Origin: Prunella strophiata
Taxonomy: Eukaryota > Chordata > Aves > Passeriformes > Prunellidae
Direction of reading: 5' to 3'
NCBI GenBank assembly: GCA_036583965.1
Contig: JAZBQD010000014.1
Location: 66,246,395 to 66,310,394, forward strand
DNA: 64,000 bases
Part shown: one piece after another, positions 51,009 through 63,335 of the stretch
Layout of the letters: every line of letters begins with the position of its first letter
How positions within the stretch are numbered: position 1 is the first letter of the stretch
Program-made: the position numbers and the translations under genes
The notes under the pieces: generated by a model
The model's database searches: none
What the model was told of the DNA's origin: nothing
What the model saw: only the letters and a program-made list of their open reading frames with translations

Positions 51009-53281
51009 GTAAGTCCACTGTCCTCCAGGTTTTACTAGTAAGTAAACATTTACAGATTTACAGCTTTTAAAAATATAAATCATTGTGAAATGAGTTGATG
51101 AAGCATTTTAGTGATTTGCATTTCCAGAGAAGCATATTCTAAATCCCCTAAGAGCTGTGTCCTTGAGGCCACATTAACTCACCCACAGATCCCTGGGGTC
51201 CCACTTGTTTTTACATTTGCTCCTGTCAGTGAGAGTGAATTTTCCTCTCCCATTATGTGGCCTAGTGAAGGAAATGGAGCTACTTAAGATCTCACACCCA
51301 GCTCTGCCCTGAAAGAGTGAAAGCTGTGGTCCTGTGCCAGGAGCTGCCATCAGCTGTGCAGGGGGATGGATGATGTGAGCAGGTGGTGGCACTGACACCC
51401 AGGTGTGTGCTGCTCTCCTGAGGAGCATGGGCTGCTTTGGGAAATGGTGACAAATATCCTGCTGCCACCACAGTGGGGTGACCTCCCTTGTAATGCTGAG
51501 TTGCTGAGCTGGGTGTATTTGGGACATGCAGGTCCTGTTGGCAGCTGCTGCAGGTCCTGGTCCAAAAATCCTTCTACTGCTGGAGGGTTCTGGAGAAGCA
51601 GTTTGACAACTAATGAGTTGGGAATGTGGAAAAAAAAAAGGGGAACTGAATTTCTGCTTGTCTGGGCCTAGTTACTGTTGGTATTTCCCCTTGGTCATTC
51701 GGGTCTGTTGTTACCTCCAAGACCAAATCAAATCAGAAAACTCTAAGTATTTAAAGCTGTAAGTTTAAGTTAGCCCTCTTGGCTGCACAGAGCAGTAGTA
51801 TACATGGAAAAAGGATGGAATGAGTTATTTCAAGGCAACTCAGCTCTTTGAGTGTTAAGAGCAGCAGTGCTTCTGAAAATGAATTATTTTGTGCTTCAAT
51901 TATATACTGAAGCTAATAAGAGATGCTTACTGTGGAAGAGTAGAACTTGTAAGTCTCTTTTGCTTTGCCTTGGTTCATGTGTGGTTTTGCATACACAGCC
52001 TGAAATAGTTGCCTTTTCCTGCCATGTTTCATTACATTTAATAACACAGTGAGTGTATGTATAATTTCATTTTCATCAGGAGGACACAGCAGGGAGGGTG
52101 AGTCTCTGAGCAGAAATATTAGGCAGCTTGCAGCTACTGTGGTAGATGTGTTTTGAAGCTCTGATTCACTGTGGCTTTGTAGTTAGCCTTAAATTATTTG
52201 GGGGAAGTAGTGTCTTGGTACTCTGTCCCAAATTGTGTTTGTGCTGTCTCAAAGTGTCAGCACAGAAACTCTGTTTATGAAGTCAGTGTTAAATTGCAAG
52301 TCTAGTGTGCTTTAATAATCATCCAGTGATGCTCCTGCATTAGACTCTTGGTTACACTCCTGATGGTATCCTGACCTCTGCTGGTCTGAGCTTTATCTAG
52401 GCTCTTGTCAGCAGGGTTTGAATCTGCAATTTTCAAGATGCCATTCATAAGGATTACTGTGTTATGTTAATGTAGGCTAAGATTAAAAGCTTTCTGCACA
52501 ATGTCTTTTGAAGTCACTTGGCAGAACTGTTTATGCTTTCCTCTTGCCTTGTGAATTTTAAGAAAATATTCCTAACTCAAGTTTTCATATCATTTGCAAC
52601 TTATGTAAAAGGTTGATATCCTTGTGAATTTGGACTCTGTTCTTCAGATACAAAAAACCCTTAGGCTGGGATTTCTGGGTGTGTGTATTTTTGGTCATAA
52701 TACCTTTACTCTGCATCAACAGTAATAATTACTCCTTTTGGTGCTTCATTACTTTGCTGCACATTTGATGCCTTAAATGCATCAAATCATTGTCCTGCAT
52801 TATGAACTACTTAACCTTGAGATGAATAATCCAGCACATCTCAGATAAAACAAGGGGAGGAAAGATTTTGTGGAGGAGGAAAGGAGACAGAGAACTGACC
52901 TCAGGAAATCTGGAGCCTGTGTCTGACTCTGATTTTGAAATTCAATGAAATGTTTTGTAAGTAATTTTCAGTCAGGTTTTGTCATTGGTTTACTTGATTA
53001 TAAATTCTCTGGGGAGCAGTTCAGCAAGTTCTGGTTTTGTGGGAGGTTTCTGCTGAAGCATTGCTTTAAGCCTCAGCCCCTGGCACACGTGCTCTCCAGG
53101 AAGGTGGAGTGTTGCACACGAGAGGGGTGCTTGGCAACTTCGTGATTTTTGTGCTTTCACTGGTGCATTGTTTACTGACATGAGCGTAGGAAACCAGCTC
53201 TGCTTCAATTAGGGATTCTGTTACTCCCAATGGCAACAATGCTTCAAAGTGTAAAATGTACTCAGAAGACAGATAAATGGG

Positions 53282-53301
53282 TTTTTTTTTTTTTTTTTTT
53301 T
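53282..53301 (+). repeat. Poly-T tract (20 T)
   Basis: A homopolymer run in intron 4 between gggt and ggtgacaac, with no recognisable retrocopy next to it. Confidence 0.97.
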
Positions 53302-54358
53302 GGTGACAACTACATGGAACTTGTCTGAAAGAGCAGTAGCAGCATCCCTCTGCTCTGCAATGAGCTGCCTCAGATCTGTCTGTGTTTTCAGTGTTGTACC
53401 TGTTAGACATAAAAGTGAACATAAATCAGACAGGGAAAGAAATAGCTAAAAGTTTTCAAGAACTGAACACAAAAATAATTGCTATTTTGACTACAGTAGC
53501 ATCACTTGAGAATGGGTAAATTGACACAAAGACATAAAAGCTTAAACAAACATACAATTGAAGTGAGCTTCTGGCTCAAAAGACCAAAAATCTTGAAAGC
53601 AGATCAAACATAACAAACAAAAAGACTGTGGAAGCAGATAGGGTTTTATTTTTCTTACCAATTACATGAACAACCTGTTGAGGGCAGAGACCTTTCCTGA
53701 CATCCTGTTATTCCTGCAGTGTAAACTATGCTTAAAGAACAGCTGCTTTAAGTGATGTTGAAAATACTGATTCCTTAAAGGGGTTGCAAGTGTGAAGGAG
53801 AATCAGAAACAGTGTGAAATTGTGAAATCTTGGAAGCATAGTTTTTCTAGCCTTCCCCTCTAAAAAAATCTTAAGAAATGTCTTTTTTAAAAAAAAATTA
53901 AAAGGCAGGTGTTTGAGATATTGCCCAATACAGCCAGAATCTGAACAAGAATGTGAGCAGTTGATTGCAACATGAGTAGTTAGATAAGGCTGAAAGAGTA
54001 GACAGGCACTTCTTTTCCCCATTACATTTTCATACTTGTGTCAGGCTTACTGAATTTTAATTCAAACAAAAAATAACTTGAAAACCCAAACCAGTTTATT
54101 TCCAGGATTTTTGTGGTCCTGTCATAGTTGGGGTGGACTTAAACTTCATCAAGTTATACTTCTGCTAATGCATGGCTTTGGACTCCTGGATTAAAGAAGT
54201 TCAGGAAGTTAAAGAAGACCTATTGTACTGCATTGGTAGCCAAGAAAGAATGCACAAATTCTGATGGCTAAAAGCTAGAAGTAAAATTAGGATTCTATTG
54301 GGACAATAAGTAATAATTATCTTTTATATTCCCCCCAACATTTTGGATGCAATTGACT

Positions 54359-54387
54359 TTATAAATACTTAATGAAAGTATTTATAA
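54359..54387. repeat. Perfect 12-bp inverted repeat with 5-nt loop
   Basis: Arms TTATAAATACTT (54359-54370) and AAGTATTTATAA (54376-54387) are exact reverse complements around the loop AATGA. It is AT-rich, so the stem is weak. Confidence 0.9.
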
Positions 54388-55438
54388 CTTTTTAGTATCC
54401 TGTGGAGCTTTAAAATTAAACTTTTACATTGTTACCAGATTGAATCACTAACCGTATGAATATCCTTCCTGTCTTTATTAATCCCTGGATTTGAAGGTGG
54501 AGGTAGAGGGGCTGTCCTTTACAATAAAACTAAATACTTGTTTATATTCAACTCTGAAGAGAAAGCAGTAGCCACACACATTCATTTTTCTGCTTTAACC
54601 TTTCCAATCTGGGATCTTCTGCTCCAAAGCTTTATGAGAGAGTTGAAATAGTCTCATTAAAAACATGTAACAACACACAGCTAACTAGTAACTTTTTAAT
54701 ATAATCAGAGATACTTTGCAAAATGTAAAACTGAGCTGTAAAAATAAGTGCTAAAAGTCTTATCATTGGAGCTAACAAAATACAGATTTTTGATCATGTA
54801 GTGCCAAAGTGCCTTAAAATTCCAGTGGGCTAAGATGGCTGATTCCAGGTGCTTGTTTGATTCCTAAATTTGAGAAGTTGATGGCAACTCTAGCAATGTT
54901 TTCATAGACATAGACTACCATAGGCAGTCTCTAAGGTAGTAGGGCTGTACTTGCTAGGCTCCTTAATGTAACTATTTATTTTGAGAAAATGGGGTTTATT
55001 TTGATTTGGATTCTCATTCTATTATCTTGTTACTGAAATATTCTTGTCAGTAATAAAATTTAAGCTAATAGATCTTCAGAAGAAATCCTTGGTTAAGTTA
55101 CAGGATAATTCAGGTGAAAATGTGCCTGAATTCTTCAGGAGGAGAATTATGACAAGGATTTCTAACTTTTAATGTCTAAAAATTAAAGCTTATTCACACT
55201 TCTGCTCCTGTGCTGTCACTCTTGCATGCATTTGTTTTTGTTCATTTTTAACTGTGTGCCTTTTAAGAAGGAATGGTTTGTATGATCACTTGCAAACAGA
55301 AGCTAATTATGTTTAGGACAAGTCTGGGGAAAGAAGATCATTTCAGAGACAACTAACTTTTAACTGGCTTGCAGCAGAAATTATTTGCCTGAAAACTGAG
55401 TATAAAGGCAAATGAAATTTTGTTGTTTTGGTGTTTGG

Positions 55439-55470
55439 TTTTTTTTATTTTATTTTTTTTTTTTTGGGTT

Positions 55471-55501
<31 letters not shown>
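55439..55501 (+). repeat. T-rich block upstream of an exon
   Basis: About 63 bases made of T runs broken by single A, C or GGG. It lies roughly 290 bases before the acceptor of the exon at 55788. Confidence 0.95.
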
Positions 55502-55787
55502 GTAACTTGCCAAATATGTAAAAAAGAAACTTCTAGAAATCTTGTTCTTGTACTTAACCTCCTTAATACAGTTCATCCATAATGCTGAAAATAAGAGTTT
55601 CTGCTTGGTTTTTGGTTGGCTGGTTTTTTGGATGTTTTAAATGAACTGATGTTATTCTTTGCAGTTCTCAGATGACTGAAAAAAAATTCATCATGCTCTG
55701 TAAAAATTTTTCTTGTTATTTAAAAACAATAGACAACTTTAAATGCATTCGTTTTGGAGATACTAAAAATTTCTAATTCCTTTTCAG

Positions 55788-55868
55788 CAAAAGAACCTTG
55801 AAATTGAAAGAACTACAAAATGGCTTAAGATGCTGAAAAGCTGGGAAAAATACAAGAATAGTGAAAAG
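55788..55868 (+). CDS. USP6NL: USP6NL exon just before the TBC domain ([11 protein letters not shown])
   Basis: This 81-nt exon (27 codons, phase 0 at both ends) lies between the acceptor tccttttcag (ending 55787) and a weaker donor, gtaaaa, at 55869. It reads [20 protein letters not shown] and then K-Y-K-N-S-E-K. In the family this basic/aromatic helix immediately precedes the TBC (Rab-GAP) domain. The donor has the right GT but lacks the usual +5 G, so recognition may lean on other signals. A pure poly-T/T-rich block (55439-55501) lies about 290 bases upstream of the acceptor. The next exon, opening the TBC domain, should lie past the right end of the window. Confidence 0.94.
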
Positions 55869-56369
55869 GTAAAATTCTGCATGCTTTTGTCATTGGCTGT
55901 CATTTTGGAAAGAATGTATACCCTGAAATTAGATTGCCTGTGTTTGATATCTGAAAAAAACCCCAAACCTGACACTGAAAGAAGGTTTTTTGTTCTTCCA
56001 AAATGCAGTAATACCTAATAACCCAATAGTAATTATCCAACAAAATTGGTGATCAAATGCAAGGAATTGTGTCCACAGAATAATCTGTGGACAGAGTGGG
56101 TCATGTCAGGTGCGCCATTAAGTGCTAAATACTTTACTTGCTTTAAAAGCTAGGTGGGGACTTCATGTGAACAGTTTATTTGCTGGAATTGTAGTCTTGG
56201 TCATCTTAAAATTATGGAAGAATTTCAGCTGGAAAAAAATTGACTGGAGAGGCTGTATTCCCAGCACTGGTCTCTGGGAGGGTTTTCATAGCTGGTCTCA
56301 TGGCTGTTTGGTGGATCATGCACAGAATCCCAAATTCACATTCCTTCTACTCTTCAGCACAGCTTAAGA

Positions 56370-56410
56370 CTTGTGTTAAGCTGTCTTAACACAAGACAGC
56401 TTAACACAAG
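56370..56410. repeat. Perfect 16-bp inverted repeat with 9-nt loop
   Basis: The left arm CTTGTGTTAAGCTGTC (56370-56385) is the exact reverse complement of the right arm GACAGCTTAACACAAG (56395-56410), with the loop TTAACACAA between. A further CTGTC directly follows the right arm. It would form a stable hairpin in DNA or in the USP6NL pre-mRNA. Its likely origin is discussed in the findings. Confidence 0.95.
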
Positions 56411-57990
56411 CTGTCTTTGCATTTTCTAGTTGGGGCTTCTGTTGGTATAGCTCAGAATCTAGAAAGTCCATTTTCCTTAAAATATGATGTGAATGCATGA
56501 AAAATAATTACATGTTTCCAAAGTTTTTCTTACAAGTCCTACTTTCTGTCCTGCCATTTTCTCTGGGAGGAGAAACTAGGGGTCTTAACTGTTGTGACTT
56601 TGTTTGTTTCTTTGTTTTGTTAATGCAGCAGTAAGGAAATTTTAAGATCAAATGTGCTCCCAAGTCAAAGGGACAATAAAAAACCCCTCCATAACTGCTG
56701 CTTTGCTTTGCAAAGAGAATGTTAAATATGACCTTTCAGGTATCACAATAACCACAGTGTCATCTAAGCAGCAGAGGTTGTGCTCTTCAGCCATTGGTGA
56801 CATCAGTCCACGAGACACTGACTTAAATAAATAATCCTCTCTTCACCAGGCATGCAGAAGGTCTGGCAGATCAGTTGAGCAGAAAGAGTTTCAGTTCATG
56901 TAACAAATTATAGGCTGAACTATAAATAGGGGCCAGAATAATTCAATATGTTCATAAAGGGATGAACTTGACTTGAGGCTAGGAAAAATTTTCTCTCATT
57001 GTTGAACTCTAGTGAAGCACATGAGATTTAAAAAACAAGGGTGTTTTCCTTATGCTATTTCACATCTTATGTGCTAAGTGAACCAGAAGATACACAATAA
57101 AGAATCAGCTGCCTCCTCCTCCTGAGCATCCAGTGGAAAGCCAGACATTATTTCTCACTGCTCTTTATGGAAAGCCTGGCCATGTTCCACAGTTGTGCAA
57201 AACTCACAATTACAGGCAGTTTCTGTAGTAACAGGCAGATAAATCTGGAAGTGTGTTGGAAGAATGCACCAGCTTTCTAAGCTCACATTCTTGAAGCATG
57301 GAAGGAGTAGTTGCAGGAAAGTTCCTGAATCTTGTTTTCTGTCTTCACTTGACTGGATTAAGTGGTTAATGTTAGAGGAACAAATTGCTAAAGAAAATGA
57401 ACAGGCTGTGTGTTACAAGACTCACATCACCTGACACTGCCATAGTTTCTGTGCAGTCAGGCTGCTCCTGAAATGAGTTCTTTAGAAACAGCACTGAAGG
57501 GAACATTGCAGCAATAACAACAGTAACAGTGTTATAGGATTATAGATTATAATTGTACTGATGGCTTGGCTTTGGAAAATGGCACATTTGAGACATGATT
57601 GTGCTCTTAAGTAGGTAGGAAGGGAGACTCAGAGAAAGAGATGGTCCCAGGTATACAGCAGGTATGTACAAAATACTCTGGACAGCCTGTTTGTGATGAG
57701 CCTTCATTAATATACAGCTAAGAGAGCCTTGGAATCTGTTCATACTGTACACATCCTGTAAATGAATCCATATATTTGATTCCATTATCCCAAACTGTCA
57801 TGTGCTTAATTGCAAACTACAGTTTTCACTCAATACTCTTGCAGAGCTGCCTATAGGCTGCTTCTCGACATTTTTTTTTTTCTTCTTCTGTCATAACTTC
57901 ACAAAGAGAATTAATAAAAAAACATTAACACACTGGTGGGTGTGTTGTGTGCATTTGAGATGCTTCACTTTACATCTTTTGACTGCTGAA

Positions 57991-57992
<2 letters not shown>

Positions 57993-58038
<46 letters not shown>
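57993..58038. repeat. (AT)23 microsatellite
   Basis: Forty-six bases of uninterrupted AT dinucleotide, followed by gtatatacatta and a short GATA-like stretch. It is uninterrupted and long enough to be polymorphic and to extrude as a cruciform or slip during replication. Confidence 0.98.
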
Positions 58039-58045
<7 letters not shown>

Positions 58046-58299
58046 CATTAGATAGATAAATAGATGAGGCATCTGGAAACTTCACACTGTTTTCCCATTG
58101 GAATTCTTGTACTAAACCTTGTAAAAAAGATGGGGTGGGTAATAGAGATTAGGAATGTATGCCCATAAGGAACTAGAAAAAGATGGAAGAATTGCCATAT
58201 TGAGACCAGAAATGTGCCAGGCTCTGCCATATTTGGGTAATAGTTTACAGGTAGTGAAGTATGGTGTAATAAAGTGAGTTCCATAAGAGTGTAGAGTAA

Positions 58300-58500
58300 C
58301 AGAATCATGGAATGGCCTGGGGTGGAAGGGACCTTATTGATCATGGAGTTCCAGCCCCCTGCCATGGGCAGGGCCACCTTCCTCAGACCCCATCCAGCCT
58401 GGCCTTGGACATTTGCTGGGATGGGGCAGCCACAGCTTCTCTGGGAACCTGTGCCATGGTCTCACCACCCTGACAAGGAAAAATGTCTTCCTTATGTAGG
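58300..58500 (-). mobile_element. CR1 LINE 3' fragment, possibly joined to another repeat
   Basis: Starts cagaatcatggaatggcctg, then gggtggaagggacctt, cagccccctgccatgggcag, ccagcctggccttggacatt, and gggcagccacagcttctctgggaacctgtgcc, a well-preserved reverse CR1 3' end. After about 58500 the expected CR1 continuation stops. Text such as ctgatccctggctgcttgga and tgtccttgctttcccccatgggcttcctt (58560-58700) looks like a second avian interspersed repeat whose family I cannot name. Confidence 0.88.
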
Positions 58501-58720
58501 AGGTTTTCTTGCTGCCTTTATGTCCTTGGCCAGATTTGATCTCACCAGGGCTTCAGCTCTCTAACTGATCCCTGGCTGCTTGGACAATCTCTCTGTATTC
58601 CTTCAAACTGCCTGTCCTTGCTTTCCCCCATGGGCTTCCTTGTTCTGTTTGAGATTGTCCAGGCACTCCTGTTCATTCATAAAGGCCTCCTGGTGCTTTG
58701 TCTGACTTGCTGTTTGTGTA
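58500..58720. repeat. Probable second interspersed repeat module next to CR1
   Basis: The sequence from about 58540 (ggcttcagctctctaactgatccctggctgc) to about 58710 (cataaaggcctcctggtgctttgtctgact) resembles a phrase that I associate with repeats in bird genomes. It directly follows the CR1 fragment. Family, orientation and exact limits are not determined. Confidence 0.35.
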
Positions 58721-60603
58721 TAAAACTCCTTGATTTCTGTGTAGTTATTTAGGCATCTCTTTCAGTGGAGTTTTCATGGTTCCTACAGATACCACTCTGA
58801 AGTGTGTAACTGCCCTTGTGTCTTTGCTTGATTTATATTTGTCAAAATAAAGCTTTCATCTCCCCATCAGTCATTTCTTATGCAGGAAGTGTCACAGAGC
58901 AGCAAAGTTTGTGTTTCAGCGTGGTCCTTCTCTGGTTTGTGCTTTTATTTCCTATTTGTATTCTACTGCTTAGTAGTTCAGGGTACAATCAGCCACCCAC
59001 AGATAGTAAATCCTTCCTGGCTTAGTATGATCATAACTTTCAGGAAAGATTAAATAAAACTGTTATATGTTGTATTCCCATTTGAGTATTTCCACCAAAG
59101 TATTTCTGTCTTTCCCTGTCTGCCTTCATCTATCTGTGATTGAAGTTGCCCAAATTGAAGGGGAAAGGAAGAAGAGAAACAATCAGGGTAGCTGCCATTT
59201 CCAGCTGTTCTGGCATTCACACACAGTATAATAATCAAGTCTCCAGTTCGTTTGGAGTCTGAACACAGAGCCTTAATGAAGAGCCCTCTTTGCATTCCTG
59301 AGATTTTTGAATGAGATGGAGCAACTCTTCTATTTGCACTTTTTCTTCCTTTTATGCAACCTACAGAAGCTGAAGAACCTCTAAAGGCAGCAGCCTTTAT
59401 AAATATATTTTCTTTTCATTAAATATACTTTCTTGTGAGACTTCAGATTTTAATTCTTATGCTTCTCATCATGGATTCTTTTTGAGGTGGCAGAGTCCCT
59501 TTGCTACTTGTGCAGCTCTGCCTGACAACTGAGAAAGTTTTATTTTCAAGAAAACCAACTTTATATCTTGCAGGAGCAATGATGCCAGTTGCCACTCTTC
59601 AGGCCAGTGCTGTGTGACAGTGGCCTCATTTCTCTTTCCAGAAACCAGTTGGGTTCATGAGCTGGAGAGATGGGGGCCAGGCAAGGAAGGGGAGGTTACA
59701 TGTTTTCCAGGTGTTTTTGCATGTTGGACATTATGGCCTTCATTGAGATGATAGTTAATTTTTTTTTTTGTCTTCTTGCTTTATAAGGGTTTTAGTTCAT
59801 TCTGTATATTCAGTGTATTTATAGATCCATTTTGTTTTTGCCTATGTAGCTCCTTTGAATTCCCAGGTGACAGGGCCTCATTTAGTGTCAGTTTCTCCTA
59901 CCTACTTCAGGATCAACAATATTATTAATGATTGCAAGGGTTTGACTTCTGTCCTTGGCTGAATATCAGCTTAGGTGTGCTACAGAACTTAAACCTGTTT
60001 TTTTTATGTATCCTGTGTTTATATAATTATAGGTATTGAGGATCACTTTCTTTTTATTATGTCCTGTGGTGGTGGAAACATCCCAGATCCCATAACCCCA
60101 TTCTTTGAATGATGAATGTTTTCATAGATGTGTTTTTATCTGAACTGAGTTTATACATTTGTGCTTTGTTTTGAGCAATTATCTTAAGAAAGCCTTAATC
60201 TGCACAAATTATTTAAAATTACTCAGAATTTCACCTTCCCAGACGCAGAAGAAAAAAGTAACTTCCTGAATTTTCTACTTTCTGTTTTAATTATTAATTC
60301 AGAGGGAGCAGGAAAGTAGATGAGAGTTCTGCAAGTATGTAGATACAAGCAGCATTTCTCAGCAGATTTTTTACCTGTTATTACATAAGGACATAAAAGA
60401 CAGCAGAGGGCACTAGCATGGTGCTTATGGTAAAGACATTCAGCTAGCTAATAATCAGTGTGCTCATTTTTATTTTCTTTAACTGTTTGGTGACTGAATG
60501 ATTATCAGAAATGAATTTTGCAGTGAAGTGTGTGTGAGTTCCCCCACCACTCCCCAAGATGCAGCACAGCTGTGTCATTTTCACAGAACTGCAGCATTGC
60601 ACA

Positions 60604-61405
60604 GGGTCACAGAAAGGTTGGGCTTGGAAGGGGCCCCTGGTCCAGCCCCCTGCTCGAGCAGGGCCACCTCCAGCTGCCCAGGACCATGTCCTGATGGCTT
60701 TTGAAATTTCCAAGGCTGGAGACACCACAACCTGACTGGGTGACCTTTCCCAGTTTTCTGTAACCCTCACAGTGAAAAAATGTTTCCTGATGTTCAAAGG
60801 GAATCTCCAGTGTGTCAGTTTGTGCCTCTTGTGGTGTGACTGGGCACCACTGAACAGAGCCTGGCTCTGTCCTTTTTGCACTCTCCCTTCAGGGTGCTGC
60901 TACAGACAAATTCATGAGATCCCCCTGAGCCTTCTTTGCTCCTGGCTAAACAGTCCCAGCCCTCTCAGCCTCTCCTCATGGCAGAGGTGGTCAAGTCTCA
61001 TCATCTCTGCAGCCCTTTGCAGTGTGTCCATGTGTGTCTTGTGCTGAGAACTGGACTCACCGTGCTGAGCACAGGGAAAGGATCCCCTCCCTGGACCTGC
61101 TGGGAATGCTCTTGTCTGGTGCAGCCCAGGATATCACTGGTCATCTTTGCTTCAAGGGCACTGCCCTGGCTCCTGCTCAGCTTGGTGTCCACCAGGGCCC
61201 CCAGGTCCTTTTCTTCTGAGCTGTTTTCTGCCTGGTGACCCCTGGAATGTTCTGGTGACCCCTGGGGTTGTTCCTTCCCAGGTGCAGGACTTTGCACCTC
61301 ACCTCTGTGAGGTTTCTGGCAGCCCATTTCTCCAGCTTGTTAACATCACTCTGGGTGGCAGCACAACCCTCTTGCTATATCAGCCACTCCTCTCAGTTTT
61401 CCATT
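60604..61405 (-). mobile_element. CR1 LINE 3' portion (about 0.8 kb), antisense
   Basis: The longest CR1 copy in the window. In reverse orientation it runs from the 3' end (gtcacagaaaggttgggctt ... ccctgctcgagcagggccacc) through cccagccctctcagcctctcctcat, ctgcagccctttgcagtgt, actggactcaccgtgctgag, ccagggcccccaggtccttt and tctgggtggcagcacaaccct to tatcagccactcctctcag. These blocks cover the 3' UTR and the end of the reverse-transcriptase ORF. Frame-breaking changes are present, so it is not active. A short local duplication (tggtgacccctgg... twice near 61238-61266) lies inside it. Confidence 0.92.
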
Positions 61406-61727
61406 GGATATGAAATTTTTCACACTTGTTTCCATGTTCTTTGTGTACTAGAGCCCATGCCATGCCATGACTGAGTGGCATTTCTCTCTTCTGTATCAGG
61501 TAGTGAAAGTCTCTGGTCTTGTGTTCTGCTGAGTCTGTAGGCAGGATCTGGTAATGACTTGGGATGACTGAGAGCTTTTTCTCTGCCTCAATAAAAGAAT
61601 AGATGGAACAGCAGAGTCAGTTGAACACAGACCTAAAATGGTTTCCAAGAAGCTGTGAATGTTATTTGGGTTTATTCTGCCAACAATTCAGAACTCAGCC
61701 ATTAAAAATGTTTGCTTTCCTCCTGCT

Positions 61728-61729
<2 letters not shown>

Positions 61730-61759
<30 letters not shown>
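61730..61759 (+). repeat. Poly-T tract (30 T)
   Basis: A homopolymer run about 325 bases downstream of the reverse CR1 copy, and not part of it. Confidence 0.97.
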
Positions 61760-61761
<2 letters not shown>

Positions 61762-63335
61762 ATAGCTGTAGTTGGCTGATGAAACTGTTCACCTCTCTGT
61801 CCTTTCTGATCCTTTTAAAGTTATATTTGCAACTCACTTTTCAAACTTTTCTGTGAAAAGTGCTTCCACAGTTCTCTGTCTCAGTTTTTACTTACTGTTT
61901 TAAGGGCTCTTCTAGCATTTGGCTGCTTCAATATAGGCAGTGCAGAAGATGGGAAAATTGTAAATGCCATGGACTCCTCTGAAACTGGAGATTCTTCTCC
62001 TTCATTTTTTATTTTCCAAAAAAAACCCTGAACAACTCCACAGTTTGGATGGATGGTTTGAAGTGTTTAAATTCTGTTTGGATAAGAAGCTATTATTATA
62101 AAGGCTTATTCATGGCCTTTTATATCTACCTGACCTTCTCCCAAATATTAATTTATACAACAACAGTAGTCTTGAGAATGTATTCTTCAACCAGTTATCT
62201 TCATTAATAACCTTTTGTTCTTGGAGACATTTGAAAATGAGTTAAAAAATTACAATTAGCTGACAAAAATGTTTGTTGTGAAGGTACTATGTTGCTGGAC
62301 ATGGGTCTGAGGAATAAAACTTCCTGTCACTACCTCTATGAGGACACAGATCACTGCATTTTTTTCCATAGTTTTCTTCCAAGTTTCCAGAAAAAATACT
62401 GCAAATTTGGCTCATTCTGCTTTCTAGTAGACAGACTAATCTCTTCCTAGGATGGCTCCACTGCAATTGGGGGTGTTTGGCTTTCAAAAGACTGAATTTT
62501 CTTCTCTCCCACAAGCAGGTACCCTTGTGTCTGGGTTGACACACACTGAAATCCTGGGTGACCTGAGCTCAGGGTATCCTTCTGTAGAGAAGGATGCTTT
62601 GGAGCTCTCTGTGTTGTTCTTCATCTTTGCAGAAGAAACTCTACTGGCACAGCTGTGCTCACCCTGCAAGTGTTGCTGCTTTAGCATTCTTTGTATTAAT
62701 GCAGCAAAGTTTTCTTTATGAAGCACAACATTTTTTTTTGTGGGCTGCCTCCAGGATGGCTGTTGTATCTTACACAAATTTATGTTTTTCATTTGAAAAA
62801 GGAGCAAGGGAAGAAAGTCATAACCTTACTTGTGCAAGAGTTAGGGATTCTGCAATCCAGACACAAATCCTTGCTGGCATTGAAGACACCTTTAAAGAGC
62901 TGATATATGCCAAATGGCAGGAGGGTTAGAAATACACTGCAACAAGGGGTTCATTAATTTCCCAAAACTGGAGATGTGAAATATATGAAAAGAAAAACAA
63001 TCCTGTATTTGAGGAGGACATTGCTTTTAAAATATTTCTTACTGCAAACATAACTTTTATAAAATGTTTAAAGGAAGTGGTAGCTTTGTCAACTGAAATT
63101 TTTAAGGTCTGACTTCCATTGTGGGATAAAAACGAAGAAAAAATTGGAGAGTGGTTTTGTGTGGTTTGTCCTCTTTTAAACCTAATTGTCTCCCTGTGTA
63201 ATCATTAAAATAATGGTAAAAACATGATTTCAGAAATTTCAGACAATTTTATTTTCTGTGTCAGAGTTGTCATTTTAATTATCCTTGTCTTAGGTATGTC
63301 TTCAAAAGATAACAGCTTTTTGTGATCTTTTGTTG

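Larger units (their letters stand above)
51009..55787 (+). other. USP6NL: USP6NL intron 4 (about 4.8 kb)
   Basis: Bounded by gtaagt and tccttttcag. Contains a 20-nt poly-T run (53282-53301), a 12-bp hairpin (54359-54387) and a long T-rich block (55439-55501). A GC-richer stretch at about 51180-51620 has no identifiable gene or repeat. Confidence 0.9.

Noticed and set aside
51180..51620. GC-richer stretch with a 117-codon minus ORF close to the 40-nt exon
   Set aside because: No repeat family, exon homology or splice pair could be assigned; left as unassigned intron sequence.
57891..58085. ORFs with long Tyr-Ile repeats
   Set aside because: Translation of the (AT)23 microsatellite.
60936..61327. 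100- and 108-codon ORFs on both strands
   Set aside because: They are inside the reverse CR1 copy at 60604-61405.
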